From assembly GCF_014698115.1 (NCBI RefSeq), contig NZ_JACJSJ010000003.1:1-64000 (forward strand): a stretch of 64,000 bases of DNA. Direction: 5' to 3'. Positions 18,221 to 27,023 of this stretch are shown here, piece by piece. A program made the translations under genes and the position numbers. Source of the stretch: Nostoc sp. FACHB-973. Lineage in GTDB: Bacteria; Cyanobacteriota; Cyanobacteriia; Cyanobacteriales; Nostocaceae. The notes beneath the pieces are model-generated. The model was not told the origin of the DNA and did no database searches. It worked only from the letters and a program-made list of their open reading frames with translations. Each line of letters begins with the position of its first letter. Positions within the stretch are counted from its first letter, which is position 1.

Positions 18221-19732
18221 TTACCGGAGTTTACCGAAGCTATCGCTCAAAGGGCTGTGTTTCGATGCTAAACGCGCTCTCCCCGCAGCAGCCCATTCTT
18301 GAAGTTGCTGAATTTGCTCGACGGCGGTTCGCGCTAAGGGGATGATTTGACTAGCAGCCTCTAAAATATCGTCTTTAGTAAAATCACGGTTTTGGCTAAA
18401 TCCAATGTGCATCGCTTCAATTAAAGTTTGCTCAATTTCTGCCCCCGAAAAGTCGGGTGTCTCGTATGCTAACCTGTCGATGTCATAACTTTTTAAGTTA
18501 TGGGGGCGCAGTCGGGATAAATGAACATTAAAAATTGCTTTTCTCTCTTCTTGGGTGGGCAAACCCACAAAGAAAATTTCATCAAACCGCCCTTTACGCA
18601 GCATTTCTGGCGGTAGGGCTTGAATATCGTTGGCGGTGGCGACGACAAACACGGGTGAGGTTTTTTCGGCTAGCCAGTTAATAAATGTACCAAACACACG
18701 GCTAGTAGTGCCCGCATCACCTTTGCTACCAAGCCCCGAAAAGGCTTTATCTATTTCATCAATCCACAAAATACAGGGGGCGAGGGCTTCAGCTACCTGA
18801 ATCATTTGGCGGGTGCGAGATTCTGACTCGCCCACCAAACCACCAAATAACCGCCCCACATCCAAACGTAGCAGGGGTAAATGCCAGTGATGAGCGATCG
18901 CTTTTGCAGTTAACGATTTACCAGTTCCCTGAATACCCACCAACATTAAACCACGGGGGTGCGGTAATCCGTACTGCCTTGCCCGTTCACTAAATGAGCC
19001 TCCCCGACGAATCAGCCAATCTTTTAAGTTATCCAGTCCGCCAATATCAGAAATTTGCTCAGTGGCGGGGTAGAAGTCCAGGATTTGGGTCTGGCGGATA
19101 GTTTGGCGCTTTTCTTCCAAAACGAGATCAACGTCTTCTGGCTGCAATTGACCGTGGCTAGCGATCGCTCTTGCCAAAACCCGCCGAATCCGTTCCATCG
19201 AAAGCCCTTGACAAGAGCGCACCAAGTCATCTAAAACTTTCCCAGAAAGTGAGTTACCAGTGCTTTGTAGTAAGCGTTCGATCTCAGTTTTAATTTCTGG
19301 GGCGCTGGGTAAGGGAAACTCGACGACTGTCAGCACTTCGGTTAAATCGTCAGGAATGGCGATGCGTGGCGAAAGCAGTACAATATTTTTTGGTTGAGAT
19401 TTGAGGAGTCGGGCGAGATTGCGGAGTTTGCGAGCGATCGCCACATCATCTAAAAAGCGATGATAATCTCGTAAAATCAATACTGCTGGCGCAGAGGCTG
19501 GTAATTTTTCGATAAATTCTAAAGCTTGCAACGGGTTACGCCGCCCAAACCCCGCATCATTAGGGTTTCCCTGGTAACCATCGACAAAATCCCAAGTATA
19601 GACTGGGCGATTACCTTGGTTAGTTGCTTCTTCACGGATAGCTGCTTCTACTCGCTCCTCCTCATAGGTAGGAATATAAATCAAGGGGTAGCGGGCGCGT
19701 AGCAGCAGTTTAAACTCTTCACGAAAGTTCAT
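18221..19732 (-). CDS. ycf46: AAA ATPase Ycf46
   Basis: The 503-residue protein matches the cyanobacterial and algal plastid Ycf46 pattern. The N-terminal domain begins MNFREEFKLLLRARYPLIYI. It is followed by an AAA module with Walker A GIQGTGKS, Walker B CILWIDEIDKAF, sensor 1 (FVVATAND) and arginine finger region MLRKGRFDEIFFV. In Synechocystis, Ycf46 has been linked to carbon-uptake regulation and photosynthesis. AAA proteins of this type remodel partner proteins using ATP. Length is normal for the family. It appears monocistronic, with a small gap before the leftward OLD gene. Confidence 0.88.
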   Translation of the reverse strand: MNFREEFKLLLRARYPLIYIPTYEEERVEAAIREEATNQGNRPVYTWDFVDGYQGNPNDAGFGRRNPLQALEFIEKLPASAPAVLILRDYHRFLDDVAIARKLRNLARLLKSQPKNIVLLSPRIAIPDDLTEVLTVVEFPLPSAPEIKTEIERLLQSTGNSLSGKVLDDLVRSCQGLSMERIRRVLARAIASHGQLQPEDVDLVLEEKRQTIRQTQILDFYPATEQISDIGGLDNLKDWLIRRGGSFSERARQYGLPHPRGLMLVGIQGTGKSLTAKAIAHHWHLPLLRLDVGRLFGGLVGESESRTRQMIQVAEALAPCILWIDEIDKAFSGLGSKGDAGTTSRVFGTFINWLAEKTSPVFVVATANDIQALPPEMLRKGRFDEIFFVGLPTQEERKAIFNVHLSRLRPHNLKSYDIDRLAYETPDFSGAEIEQTLIEAMHIGFSQNRDFTKDDILEAASQIIPLARTAVEQIQQLQEWAAAGRARLASKHSPLSDSFGKLR

Positions 19733-19880
19733 ATGTAGCTGTGCTTATTAGTTCTTCTCTCATTGTTCAGGTTTGTATCACCTCTAACAACTAAAAAACC
19801 AACATCTACCAGTTCATAGCGCTTGCCAGTGCGATCGGTCTGTTGTGGCAATCGTGATGAGATAACCAGTATAAAAATAA

Positions 19881-21821
19881 TTACTGATTTTTCTTTAAGT
19901 AATTTCCTAATTCTTCAGCCAGTTCAGACAAGAAATCAGGTTTATTCTCAACTAACCATTCTGTAAGCTTATAAGAGTGTTTAGTTTTTCTAAATTCCAA
20001 TTTATTCTCACATAATTCTTGGAACATGCTTTCAAGTATCTTTGCACCGTGAATCTTATATAACCAATTATTATCTGAAACTTGTTCTCTTTTTACACCT
20101 GGAAGCAGATAGGATTTTTCCTGTTTGATTTTGTCAAGATATTCTTGAACTTGAGTAATGCTGATAGGTGTTTCTAGCCATCTAGCTTCTTCATTAATTA
20201 CCATTGATATAGGTTCAGGATCAAGTAGATAATTTTCATACATAGGTAGGCGTAAAAAATTCGCACCTCTCTTCTCTAGTTCTTGAATCTTTGCTTCTGT
20301 TTTATTTTCTCTATCGAATATAAATCCAATTGCTGGCGGAAACAGAGTTGCTCCCGTTGTAAGTTTTTTATAAATATCGAAAACCAGGTCAGATCGTTTT
20401 CCATCCAAAAGAGCATCAGTGCTATTGACAGATAAAATTTTAATACCCATTAATGGTATGCTTGCAACTTTCTCCAATACAAGTGGAAAACATTTCTCCT
20501 CAGTTTGTCCTTCTACCCAGAGAATATTATCAGCACCGAAAACGTCGGATAGCCTAACTCCAAGTTCAGCTAAAATTTCGTTTTGTGATTCTATATCTTT
20601 TGTATTTATTACTGATGTTGTTGTTTCACAATCTTGATATTGGAGTTTGATAATAGTAGATGGATTCGCAGATGCGATAATTTCTGGCGAATGAGTAGCA
20701 ATAAAATATTGGTGCTGTGGAAATTGTTTAAGAGTTTCTATAAGTTTTTTAGCCGCACCTGGATGTAAGAATGATTGTGGTTCATCAATAATGATAGTAC
20801 GCGGTTCTTGAGAGGTAATCAAAATGCATAAAATTACCAGAACTTGACTTACTCCAGTTCCACATGATGCAAGTGGGAATGATAAGTCATCTCTTTCACT
20901 CTTAGGATCTATTGTCCATATCATAATTTCAACTATAGAATCATCTTGATGTCGTACAGAAACACCTTTTATTTGTGGTAAAACACTCGAAACATAATCA
21001 TTAAACCTTCTAAAACGTTCTGGATTTATTCCTTGTAATATACTGAGAACTTCAGCCAGATTAGACATGTCTGATTTTAATTCAGAGTTATTTTGAAAAC
21101 TGCAACTTCCTATGATTAAACGTTCAGCTTTAAATCGGTATATTTTTTTTACGAAATGATTAATAATTTTAAACCCAATACTTCCATTAATATCTGCCTC
21201 GTAATAATTATAAGTACCATCATCATCTTCAAAACCACTATGATTTATATCAAGGTTTATTTGTTTATTACTATCATATTTAAGCTGATAAAAAATTTCC
21301 TTATATTCTTCCACTGGACTATTACGAAAATACGATAATCGGTGATTAAATGTTAACAAATTTTCTAAACTGCTATTATCTATTGTAAAATCAGGAGCTA
21401 TAGATAATTTTATTTCTATAGGCTCAGGACTATCTAAAAAATCTCTAAATATTTCAAAATTATGTCTTAATGAAATCTCATGACGTTCGAGTGGATCAAG
21501 TTCGTCATTAAAGTATATTTCTGGCGATGCATGAATTCCAACTGGAGACGTACTTTGTTGTATGAAAGACCGTAATTCTTTTTTCTCTAAGGTTAAATAA
21601 ATCTCAACTATTGATTTATCCTTTATTATTGAGGATTTATTTGGTAACGTTTTTAAACTTAAATGTGGTTGGTTATCAAAATTTAGTGTAAGTGCTTCAA
21701 GTAAAGAAGTTTTACCTGAATTATTTTGCCCAACAATGATATTGATACCTGGAGTAAATTCTATTAGACTAGAATCGAGATATGACTTATAATTAAATAC
21801 TTGAAACTTGGATATAAACAT
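19881..21821 (-). CDS. OLD-type ATP-dependent endonuclease (ATPase-TOPRIM)
   Basis: The 646-residue protein starts with an SMC/RecF-like ATPase: Walker A GQNNSGKT at residues 31-38, Walker B TIIIDEPQSFLHPGAA near 345, and switch ATHSPEII. A C-terminal TOPRIM domain starts about residue 430 (NILWVEGQTEEKCF) with a FDRENK acidic motif. This is the order of class OLD nucleases, including Gabija GajA and many standalone phage-defence OLDs. No UvrD-like GajB partner is next to it; the helicase at 49 kb is far away. The gene is clearly more AT-rich than its neighbours and lacks HIP1 sites inside, which suggests horizontal gain. It may cut or nick foreign DNA. Confidence 0.85.
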   Translation of the reverse strand: MFISKFQVFNYKSYLDSSLIEFTPGINIIVGQNNSGKTSLLEALTLNFDNQPHLSLKTLPNKSSIIKDKSIVEIYLTLEKKELRSFIQQSTSPVGIHASPEIYFNDELDPLERHEISLRHNFEIFRDFLDSPEPIEIKLSIAPDFTIDNSSLENLLTFNHRLSYFRNSPVEEYKEIFYQLKYDSNKQINLDINHSGFEDDDGTYNYYEADINGSIGFKIINHFVKKIYRFKAERLIIGSCSFQNNSELKSDMSNLAEVLSILQGINPERFRRFNDYVSSVLPQIKGVSVRHQDDSIVEIMIWTIDPKSERDDLSFPLASCGTGVSQVLVILCILITSQEPRTIIIDEPQSFLHPGAAKKLIETLKQFPQHQYFIATHSPEIIASANPSTIIKLQYQDCETTTSVINTKDIESQNEILAELGVRLSDVFGADNILWVEGQTEEKCFPLVLEKVASIPLMGIKILSVNSTDALLDGKRSDLVFDIYKKLTTGATLFPPAIGFIFDRENKTEAKIQELEKRGANFLRLPMYENYLLDPEPISMVINEEARWLETPISITQVQEYLDKIKQEKSYLLPGVKREQVSDNNWLYKIHGAKILESMFQELCENKLEFRKTKHSYKLTEWLVENKPDFLSELAEELGNYLKKNQ

Positions 21822-21923
21822 TTTATATTAATTATCTGATTAGGGCATTTTAGGATTTTACAATATTAAAATTTACTTTTATTAAAAAATATTTAGATAT
21901 ACTAGTTATGCAAAAAAATAAAC

Positions 21924-21957
21924 TAGAAACCCGACTTCTTCAAGAAATCGGGTTCTA
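21924..21957. terminator. hairpin repeat AACCCGA...TCGGGTT
   Basis: The arms AACCCGA (21928-21934) and TCGGGTT (21948-21954) enclose an inner TTCTT/AAGAA pairing. It is a common cyanobacterial hairpin and lies between two leftward genes, 40 bases past the yceD stop and upstream of nothing it could attenuate. It may end yceD transcription. Confidence 0.45.
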
Positions 21958-21997
21958 TATAAATCTCATAAATTAATTGAGAAAACTACTAGATACG

Positions 21998-22528
21998 TTA
22001 TTGTCCGGGAAGTTGCTTTTTGAGTGCTTCCAGAGAAGCCCAACGGTTATCAACTGGACTTTCAGAAGTATCAGAAATATCAGAAGTATCAACAGTACTA
22101 CTTGCAGGAATACCCGGACAATTGCGATCGCACAGCTGGCGTTGAGGCACTGCTAAACACATCTGCTCATACAGCCATTCGCTGGGAGAAAAATAACCAT
22201 CAGGTGGTAAAGTTTCTATCAAATCTTCCATAGTCACTTCCCTTTCAAGAGGCAAGTCTTTTAGCTGATTTGCAGTTTCTTCTAACCAGATGATTTCCTT
22301 TGTCTCAAGCCCTAAACGTCGATTGTATTGCTGCAAACAGCGGTTGCAGGTGCAAGTAATAATTGTTTCTGCCTGACCGGACACTTCCAGGTAATTGCCA
22401 TGATGCTGCACACGCACACGACCACGAACTGGTGTCAAGGTTTCCAGACCAGGCAGAAATTCCTGAATTTCAACTTCCTCTGTCCGCTCCGATGCTCTAG
22501 TTAGCTGCGGAATATAAATTGCGTCCAT
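21998..22528 (-). CDS. yceD: YceD/DUF177 family protein
   Basis: The 176-residue protein carries the DUF177 pattern: CTCNRCLQQYNRRLGLETKEII near residues 58-80, an acidic middle (DLPLEREVTMEDLIETL) and a C-terminal cysteine pair (CDRNCPG). YceD proteins in bacteria and chloroplasts affect 23S rRNA levels and ribosome biogenesis. It is the last gene of the leftward block with rpmH, rnpA, yidC and jag, separated from the R3H gene by a TAACTCC tandem repeat. A longer 3' tail with Ser/Thr/Asp repeats (DTSDISDTSES) is low-complexity. Confidence 0.85.
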   Translation of the reverse strand: MDAIYIPQLTRASERTEEVEIQEFLPGLETLTPVRGRVRVQHHGNYLEVSGQAETIITCTCNRCLQQYNRRLGLETKEIIWLEETANQLKDLPLEREVTMEDLIETLPPDGYFSPSEWLYEQMCLAVPQRQLCDRNCPGIPASSTVDTSDISDTSESPVDNRWASLEALKKQLPGQ

Positions 22529-22655
22529 AGGATTTGTGAGACATCCTCACGAAAATTTATCTTGATTACCAGCAATTGGGCTGATAATACATTTTTTATT
22601 TTATCTCTTAGGGATAATAGAAATTTTGAAATTATTATAGTTACGAGTTTTAAAT

Positions 22656-22694
22656 TAACTCCTAACTCCTAACTCCTAACTCCTAACTCCTAAC
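22656..22694. repeat. TAACTCC tandem heptamers
   Basis: Five to six copies of TAACTCC run up to the stop codon of the R3H gene. It is a typical STRR tract. Confidence 0.8.
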
Positions 22695-23207
22695 TTATTC
22701 CAACCCAGCCGGACGCACAACCAAATGACGATGTGGTTCTTTACCGCGACTAAAGGTTTCCAAATCTCCAAAGTCTTTCAAGAAAGTATGGATTTGACGC
22801 CGTTCCGCAGAACTGAGGGATTTAATTTCCACTTCTCTACCAGAAAAGCGCACTTCATCGGCTGCTGCTTCTGCTAATGCGCGAATTTCGGCTTCTCTTT
22901 TGACACGGTAGCCATTCAACTCAATAGTGTAAGAAGCTTGTTCTTCTTGGGATTGGCTCAAGTTAAGAACCGAATTTGCTAGATACTGAATGGCATCTAG
23001 TACAGAACCATCGGCACCAATTAATACCTGGATTTGTTCTGGTGTCAAATTCGTTTGATCGATTGTCAACCAGTAGTTATCTGATTCTGGGGAATCCTCG
23101 TCTGGTTGGGCAGTTTCTACATTACCGTGAATCTCAGTAGATATTCCACTGAGTTCCAGCAGTGTTTTTAACCACTGCTGACCTCGCTGCATGGGAATAT
23201 TACTCAT
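22695..23207 (-). CDS. jag: R3H/KH domain RNA-binding protein (Jag/KhpB-like)
   Basis: The 170-residue protein lacks the Jag-N domain of Firmicutes. Residues about 45-95 form a KH-like domain ([21 protein letters not shown], the GxxG loop). Residues about 105-170 form an R3H domain ([15 protein letters not shown], ending RHLVVRP). Both bind single-stranded RNA or DNA. The ATG start overlaps the yidC stop by four bases (ATGA), implying translational coupling. The yidC-jag pair is conserved in most bacteria, where KhpB affects RNA handling and cell division. Confidence 0.9.
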   Translation of the reverse strand: MSNIPMQRGQQWLKTLLELSGISTEIHGNVETAQPDEDSPESDNYWLTIDQTNLTPEQIQVLIGADGSVLDAIQYLANSVLNLSQSQEEQASYTIELNGYRVKREAEIRALAEAAADEVRFSGREVEIKSLSSAERRQIHTFLKDFGDLETFSRGKEPHRHLVVRPAGLE

Positions 23208-24355
23208 GAACCCCCTGTAGCTTTTTTCTTGGAACTTTTCGGCTCAAATGGTAATGCTTTTTGTTCTGTAACTGCTGCTTGTTTTTCTTGATCTGCTACG
23301 ATTTTTTGCAGTTCTTCTGGTAGCGGTTCGCGGGAGAGAAGATAAGTTTGTGCGGTTTGGAAAATATTACCAATCACCATATACATCAGTACCCCAGCTG
23401 GTAGGGGGAAGAACAAAAACATTCCCGAAAAGATGACTGGGGTGATTTTGTTAACTGTGTCCTGGTTCGGATTGCCACCGCTGGAATTTTGCCCGGAAAG
23501 CATTTGGCTAACATAAAGGCTGATTCCAAAGAAGACAATCATGGCGACGATATCCCAGTGGATTGTGCCATCTGGATCGGTTGCACCAACCCTACCTAAG
23601 GCATCGATAAATAAGAAGCCTTTTTCTGCTGCTAATCCAGGAATTGTTCCTTGAAGAGTCACCTCTCCTGGTTGCAAGGCTTGCAAATTGCCCTCAGCGT
23701 CAACTTTTACCCTTTCTTCGCCTTTGGTGACTTTCCATTCAGGAATCAGCTTTGTTTCTGGGTGTTCTGCTAAAAGTACCTGAAATGGTTTGCCCTCGAT
23801 GGTCTGATACTGTATTTTGGTTTGTTCTCCCACCGCTAGTTTGTTACCGCTGGGAAGGATTGCAGTTACCTTAACGTGTTCGCCATCAGCAACATAAATA
23901 TTTTGAGGAGGAGTGGCAAAGGCTTGCGGTTGAATTTGTTCGATTTGTTCTGCGGGAAAGACTTGCAAGTTAACGCTGTAGTTCACACCTGCAAAAGGCG
24001 AACCCCGTAAAGTGGCGAACAGCGCTAATAAGACAGGCATTTGTACTAGCAAGGGAAAACAGCCCGCCAATGGGTTGCCAAATTCTTTTTGGACATTGAC
24101 CATTTCTTCCTGCTGCTTTTGCGGATCGTCCTTATAGCGCTCTTTGATTTCTGCCATCCGCTTTTGCATCAGAGGTTGTACAATTCGCATCTTCCGCATG
24201 TTGCGAATTGAGCCAGCACTCAGGGGATAGAGCGCAAAGCGGACTATCAGTGTCAAAGCAACGATCGCCAATCCATAGCTAGGAAAAATACCATAGAAAA
24301 AATCTATGATTGGCAGCATCACGTTGTTCGAGAGAAAGCCGATACCAAAATCCAT
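23204..24355 (-). CDS. yidC: membrane protein insertase YidC
   Basis: The 383-residue protein is a YidC/Oxa1/Alb3 insertase. The first membrane helix is followed by the cytosolic positively charged hairpin ([22 protein letters not shown]). Core helices include [20 protein letters not shown] and, near the C-terminus, [28 protein letters not shown]. An insert between the helices (about residues 130-255), rich in Glu and Pro, contains a beta-rich 'VTLQGTIPG' section typical of cyanobacterial forms. It inserts proteins, including photosynthetic ones, into membranes, alone or with SecYEG. The tail is basic. Confidence 0.95.
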   Translation of the reverse strand: MDFGIGFLSNNVMLPIIDFFYGIFPSYGLAIVALTLIVRFALYPLSAGSIRNMRKMRIVQPLMQKRMAEIKERYKDDPQKQQEEMVNVQKEFGNPLAGCFPLLVQMPVLLALFATLRGSPFAGVNYSVNLQVFPAEQIEQIQPQAFATPPQNIYVADGEHVKVTAILPSGNKLAVGEQTKIQYQTIEGKPFQVLLAEHPETKLIPEWKVTKGEERVKVDAEGNLQALQPGEVTLQGTIPGLAAEKGFLFIDALGRVGATDPDGTIHWDIVAMIVFFGISLYVSQMLSGQNSSGGNPNQDTVNKITPVIFSGMFLFFPLPAGVLMYMVIGNIFQTAQTYLLSREPLPEELQKIVADQEKQAAVTEQKALPFEPKSSKKKATGGS

Positions 24356-24419
24356 TATTCTGAATTTAACCTGAGGTACTGTAAACTGACTGGATCTAAT
24401 TTATCTAAATCATGACTTA

Positions 24420-24453
24420 TGTGCGACTATCCTTCGCTACGGATAGCCGCACA
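24420..24453. promoter_or_regulatory. stem-loop upstream of yidC
   Basis: TGTGCGACTATCC (24420-24432) and GGATAGCCGCACA (24441-24453) pair over 12 of 13 positions around an 8-base loop. It lies 65 bases upstream of the yidC start on the same strand, within its likely leader, with STRR repeats beyond. It could be a terminator for the PH gene or a 5' control element. Confidence 0.4.
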
Positions 24454-24581
24454 TTCTCAAAAATCGGGGTGGGGAGCGGTGAGTGGTATGTAGTTTTTGG
24501 TAAATGGGAAGTTCTGAATTTTGTATTTTATCTGAGCAGATTTTGCATTCACTATTCCCTACTCCCTACTCCCTATTCCGA

Positions 24582-24974
24582 TCAATTGTTAGCAGCGCCG
24601 CTATATTGGGGATTTTTCGCAGCAATTTTTTCATTAATGTAGTCATAGACTTCCCGAAAATTAGGAATTGCACGCAATTCCAGACGACTGCCGTTTTTCA
24701 GGGTTAGTACCATATCTCCCCAAAGGCCTATGCCACGCGGGACTTTGACAACTTTGACAATTTCTGAGTAAATTACGTCAGTGCGATCGCGCCCCTGCCA
24801 ACCTCCTGTCACGGTAACTCGGCGATCGGTGATGCGGAAGCGCAGCCATAATGCTCTAACAATTGCCCCTACTGTCAAGGGTATGCCAACGACGCTTAGC
24901 CCAATTAGCAGGTTTATAATTAGATCCCCAACATGGGGACCGCCTTCATAATAAACTTCTTCACGAATGCCCAT
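24582..24974 (-). CDS. PH domain-containing membrane protein (bPH2 type)
   Basis: The 130-residue protein has a hydrophobic helix region about residues 18-45 (IINLLIGLSVVGIPLTVGAIV). It is followed by a bacterial PH-like domain (FRITDRRVTVTGGWQGRDRTDVIYSEIVKV), as in YdbS/DUF304-type proteins. The start overlaps the rnpA stop by 14 bases, so it is cotranscribed and probably translationally coupled. The same gene sits between rnpA and yidC in many cyanobacteria, suggesting a role in membrane protein biogenesis, but the function is unknown. Confidence 0.85.
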   Translation of the reverse strand: MGIREEVYYEGGPHVGDLIINLLIGLSVVGIPLTVGAIVRALWLRFRITDRRVTVTGGWQGRDRTDVIYSEIVKVVKVPRGIGLWGDMVLTLKNGSRLELRAIPNFREVYDYINEKIAAKNPQYSGAANN

Positions 24975-25383
24975 CGAACACCTCAGCTTGTGCCAACAAC
25001 TGCTCTAATTCTTGCAGAAATTGTGGGCTTACGCACTTAGATTCTCCTGCTGTGGGTTTGACAACCACCACTAGCCGCCATCCTGGTGATAATTTGGGCA
25101 ATAAATCGTGTAAAGCAGCAGTAATCTGCCGTTTGATTCGGTTGCGAACCACTGCTCTTTTACTGACTTTTGTGCTAATCGAAACGCCAATTTTCGTGCT
25201 GGCAAGATGTCCTGAGTCGGTTGGTTGTGTAGTTTCAGTGGCGGTATCCAAAGAAGGATTTATCGAACATAAAGGTTTTAAGGCTCTCAATGTTAAGTAA
25301 GAGCCATGACGCCGAATTCCTTCCCGGAAAACTGCCTGGAAATCTTTTCGGGATTTTAGCCGATTTACTTTGGGCAAAGCCAC
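24961..25383 (-). CDS. rnpA: ribonuclease P protein component
   Basis: The 140-residue basic protein uses a GTG start and begins ALPKVNRLKSRKDFQAVFREG. It contains the RNase P RNR box KRAVVRNRIKRQI near residues 80-92. RnpA assists the RNase P RNA in cutting tRNA precursor 5' ends. A cyanobacterial insertion (about residues 38-65, TATETTQPTDSG) separates the conserved parts. It follows rpmH by 23 bases in the classic rpmH-rnpA operon. Confidence 0.95.
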   Translation of the reverse strand: MALPKVNRLKSRKDFQAVFREGIRRHGSYLTLRALKPLCSINPSLDTATETTQPTDSGHLASTKIGVSISTKVSKRAVVRNRIKRQITAALHDLLPKLSPGWRLVVVVKPTAGESKCVSPQFLQELEQLLAQAEVFDGHS

Positions 25384-25406
25384 AGATACCTTTTAAGTAG
25401 ATATAC

Positions 25407-25541
25407 TTAAACGCTCAGACGGTGACGCCCCTTTCTTCTTCTAGCCCTAATCACGTTTCTGCCATCTGGTGTCCGCATCCGAGCGCGAAAACCAGAGGTT
25501 CTTTTTCTCTTACGAGAAGTACCGCCCAGTGTTCTTTGCAT
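25407..25541 (-). CDS. rpmH: 50S ribosomal protein L34
   Basis: The 44-residue product begins [18 protein letters not shown] and ends KGRHRLSV, a complete L34. The start ATG is at 25541 with GAGGAG eight bases upstream. It is the first gene of the leftward rpmH-rnpA-PH-yidC-jag-yceD block, so its promoter should lie in the repeat-rich stretch just right of it. L34 belongs to the large ribosomal subunit. Confidence 0.97.
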   Translation of the reverse strand: MQRTLGGTSRKRKRTSGFRARMRTPDGRNVIRARRRKGRHRLSV

Positions 25542-25601
25542 ACTATTCTCCTCTTAGGTGATTTTTATAAAAACTCACAATCTCCAATTTTATCACCTTA
25601 A

Positions 25602-25745
25602 TGGGGAATGGGGAATGGGGAATGGAGAATGGGGAATAGGGAATAGGGCATGGGGCATTGGTTATTTCTCCCCCTGCCTCCCCTGCCTCCCCTGCCTCCC
25701 CTGCTTCCTCATCCTCCACTCCCTACTCCCCACTCCCCACTCCCC
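25602..25745. repeat. STRR: GGGGAAT and CCCCACT heptamers
   Basis: A run of GGGGAAT/GGGCATG heptamers is followed by CCCTGCCTC 9-mers and then CCCCACT heptamers. The G-rich and C-rich halves are mutually complementary, so a large hairpin is possible between the rpmH promoter and the DUF2808 stop. Confidence 0.85.
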
Positions 25746-25749
25746 AAAC

Positions 25750-26262
25750 TCAACTAATGCTCAAAATCCATGTCCCCATGTAACGCAGTAGTGGCACATC
25801 ACCAGGAGAGAGAACTTGGCAGTTAAAATAATACATTCCACCAAAGGAGGGGTTTTTGACGTTAGATAACACTAACTCAACTGCACTACCTGCTGGCACC
25901 GGTTCTTCGGGAAAAATACTAATCAGCTTACCTTCTTTGTCCCACTTCACCTCAGAAAGCTTAACTTTTTTGCCTTTTACTCGTACCTCAACTTTTTTGG
26001 GATCAAAAATTCCTTCGTAATAGTTAGGGTAGGTAATGGCAAATTGAGCAACTGCCAATTTCATTCTTTGACCTGGAATCCTCAATCTATAACGATCCCA
26101 ACCATTAGATTGTCCACCAAAATCTAACCGGAAGGGCAGCTGATTCTCACCTTTGACACCGCTAAAGAGCGTAAACCCAGGTAAGCTTTGCGCCCAAGTC
26201 AGGGCTGGAAATGCAGTCAGCAAACAGCCAGTCACGGCTAAAGCAGAAAATAAACGTCGCAT
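25750..26262 (-). CDS. DUF2808 domain-containing exported protein
   Basis: The 170-residue protein has a Sec signal peptide cut after about residue 24 (ALTWAQ). The mature domain contains NGWDRYRLRIPGQRMKLAVAQFAITYPNYY-type sequence and a C-terminal MYYFNCQVLSPG, the DUF2808 pattern common in cyanobacteria. These are small secreted proteins of unknown function with an immunoglobulin-like look, possibly in the periplasm or cell envelope. It is monocistronic, leftward, separated from rpmH by STRR repeats. Confidence 0.85.
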   Translation of the reverse strand: MRRLFSALAVTGCLLTAFPALTWAQSLPGFTLFSGVKGENQLPFRLDFGGQSNGWDRYRLRIPGQRMKLAVAQFAITYPNYYEGIFDPKKVEVRVKGKKVKLSEVKWDKEGKLISIFPEEPVPAGSAVELVLSNVKNPSFGGMYYFNCQVLSPGDVPLLRYMGTWILSIS

Positions 26263-27023
26263 AGTTAGGCTCTCTCCACCAAAATATAAATCGGTTATCT
26301 AAAATAACTGTGTGTTAGTATTCTTTACTAAACTTTACTACTGACTTCCTGACAATGGACGTTCAATAGCAAAAAAAAGTGCCATTTTTTGTGCGTTTTG
26401 GCTGACAGTAATATTGCTTAGTACTAAATTTAACTTTAACTCAATTCACTTGATTATCCTTACAGAGTCTTGATTTGATTGCTAGGTTAGTCAAATTTTG
26501 AACTAAATGAAAACACAGTTGAGATTGGATTGTGTTTCCGAATATGTACAAGTGTATCTAAATTTAAGAATTTTGTTATAAAAATTGAGCCGTGCAATCA
26601 GCGATCACCAGTTAACCTGAGATAAATTGATTAAAATAAGTTTGAATGAAAGTCGGAATTATTAAAATTTGATTTGAAAATTATCAAGCTTCAAAAATTT
26701 GGTCAATATTACTCTATAAGAAAGGAATAGCCAATTTCTCAATCCCGAAAATAAGCTGAAGATAAAGATGCAAAATTTGGGAATCAACTTAGGATGTGCA
26801 ATACGTAACCCTATTTGCAACTATCTAAAAATGCAACATCTGCAAGCGCCAAAGTCAGGCTTTGCCTGGAGAAGTAAGAGTGGGAGAGGAAAAATTCAAG
26901 GTTCAATCTACTAGTAAAAATCATGGCTGATGTACCTGCCTCAGTACTAAAAAGTGCGAGATATCCCTGAACGGGGCGATCGCTTACTTGGCAGAGATTA
27001 AGTATTTATCTTCAGGAGATTTC
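26263..27023. other. intergenic region upstream of the transhydrogenase operon
   Basis: This 760-base AT-rich gap shows no plausible gene. It must contain the divergent promoters of the DUF2808 gene and of pntAA. No clear RNA structure or GTA-N8-TAC (NtcA-type) site was seen. The pntAA ribosome site is CAGGAGA just before 27024. Confidence 0.55.

Noticed and set aside
19881-21821. Gabija system
   Set aside because: The OLD gene has no adjacent GajB-type helicase; the helicase at 49 kb is unlinked.
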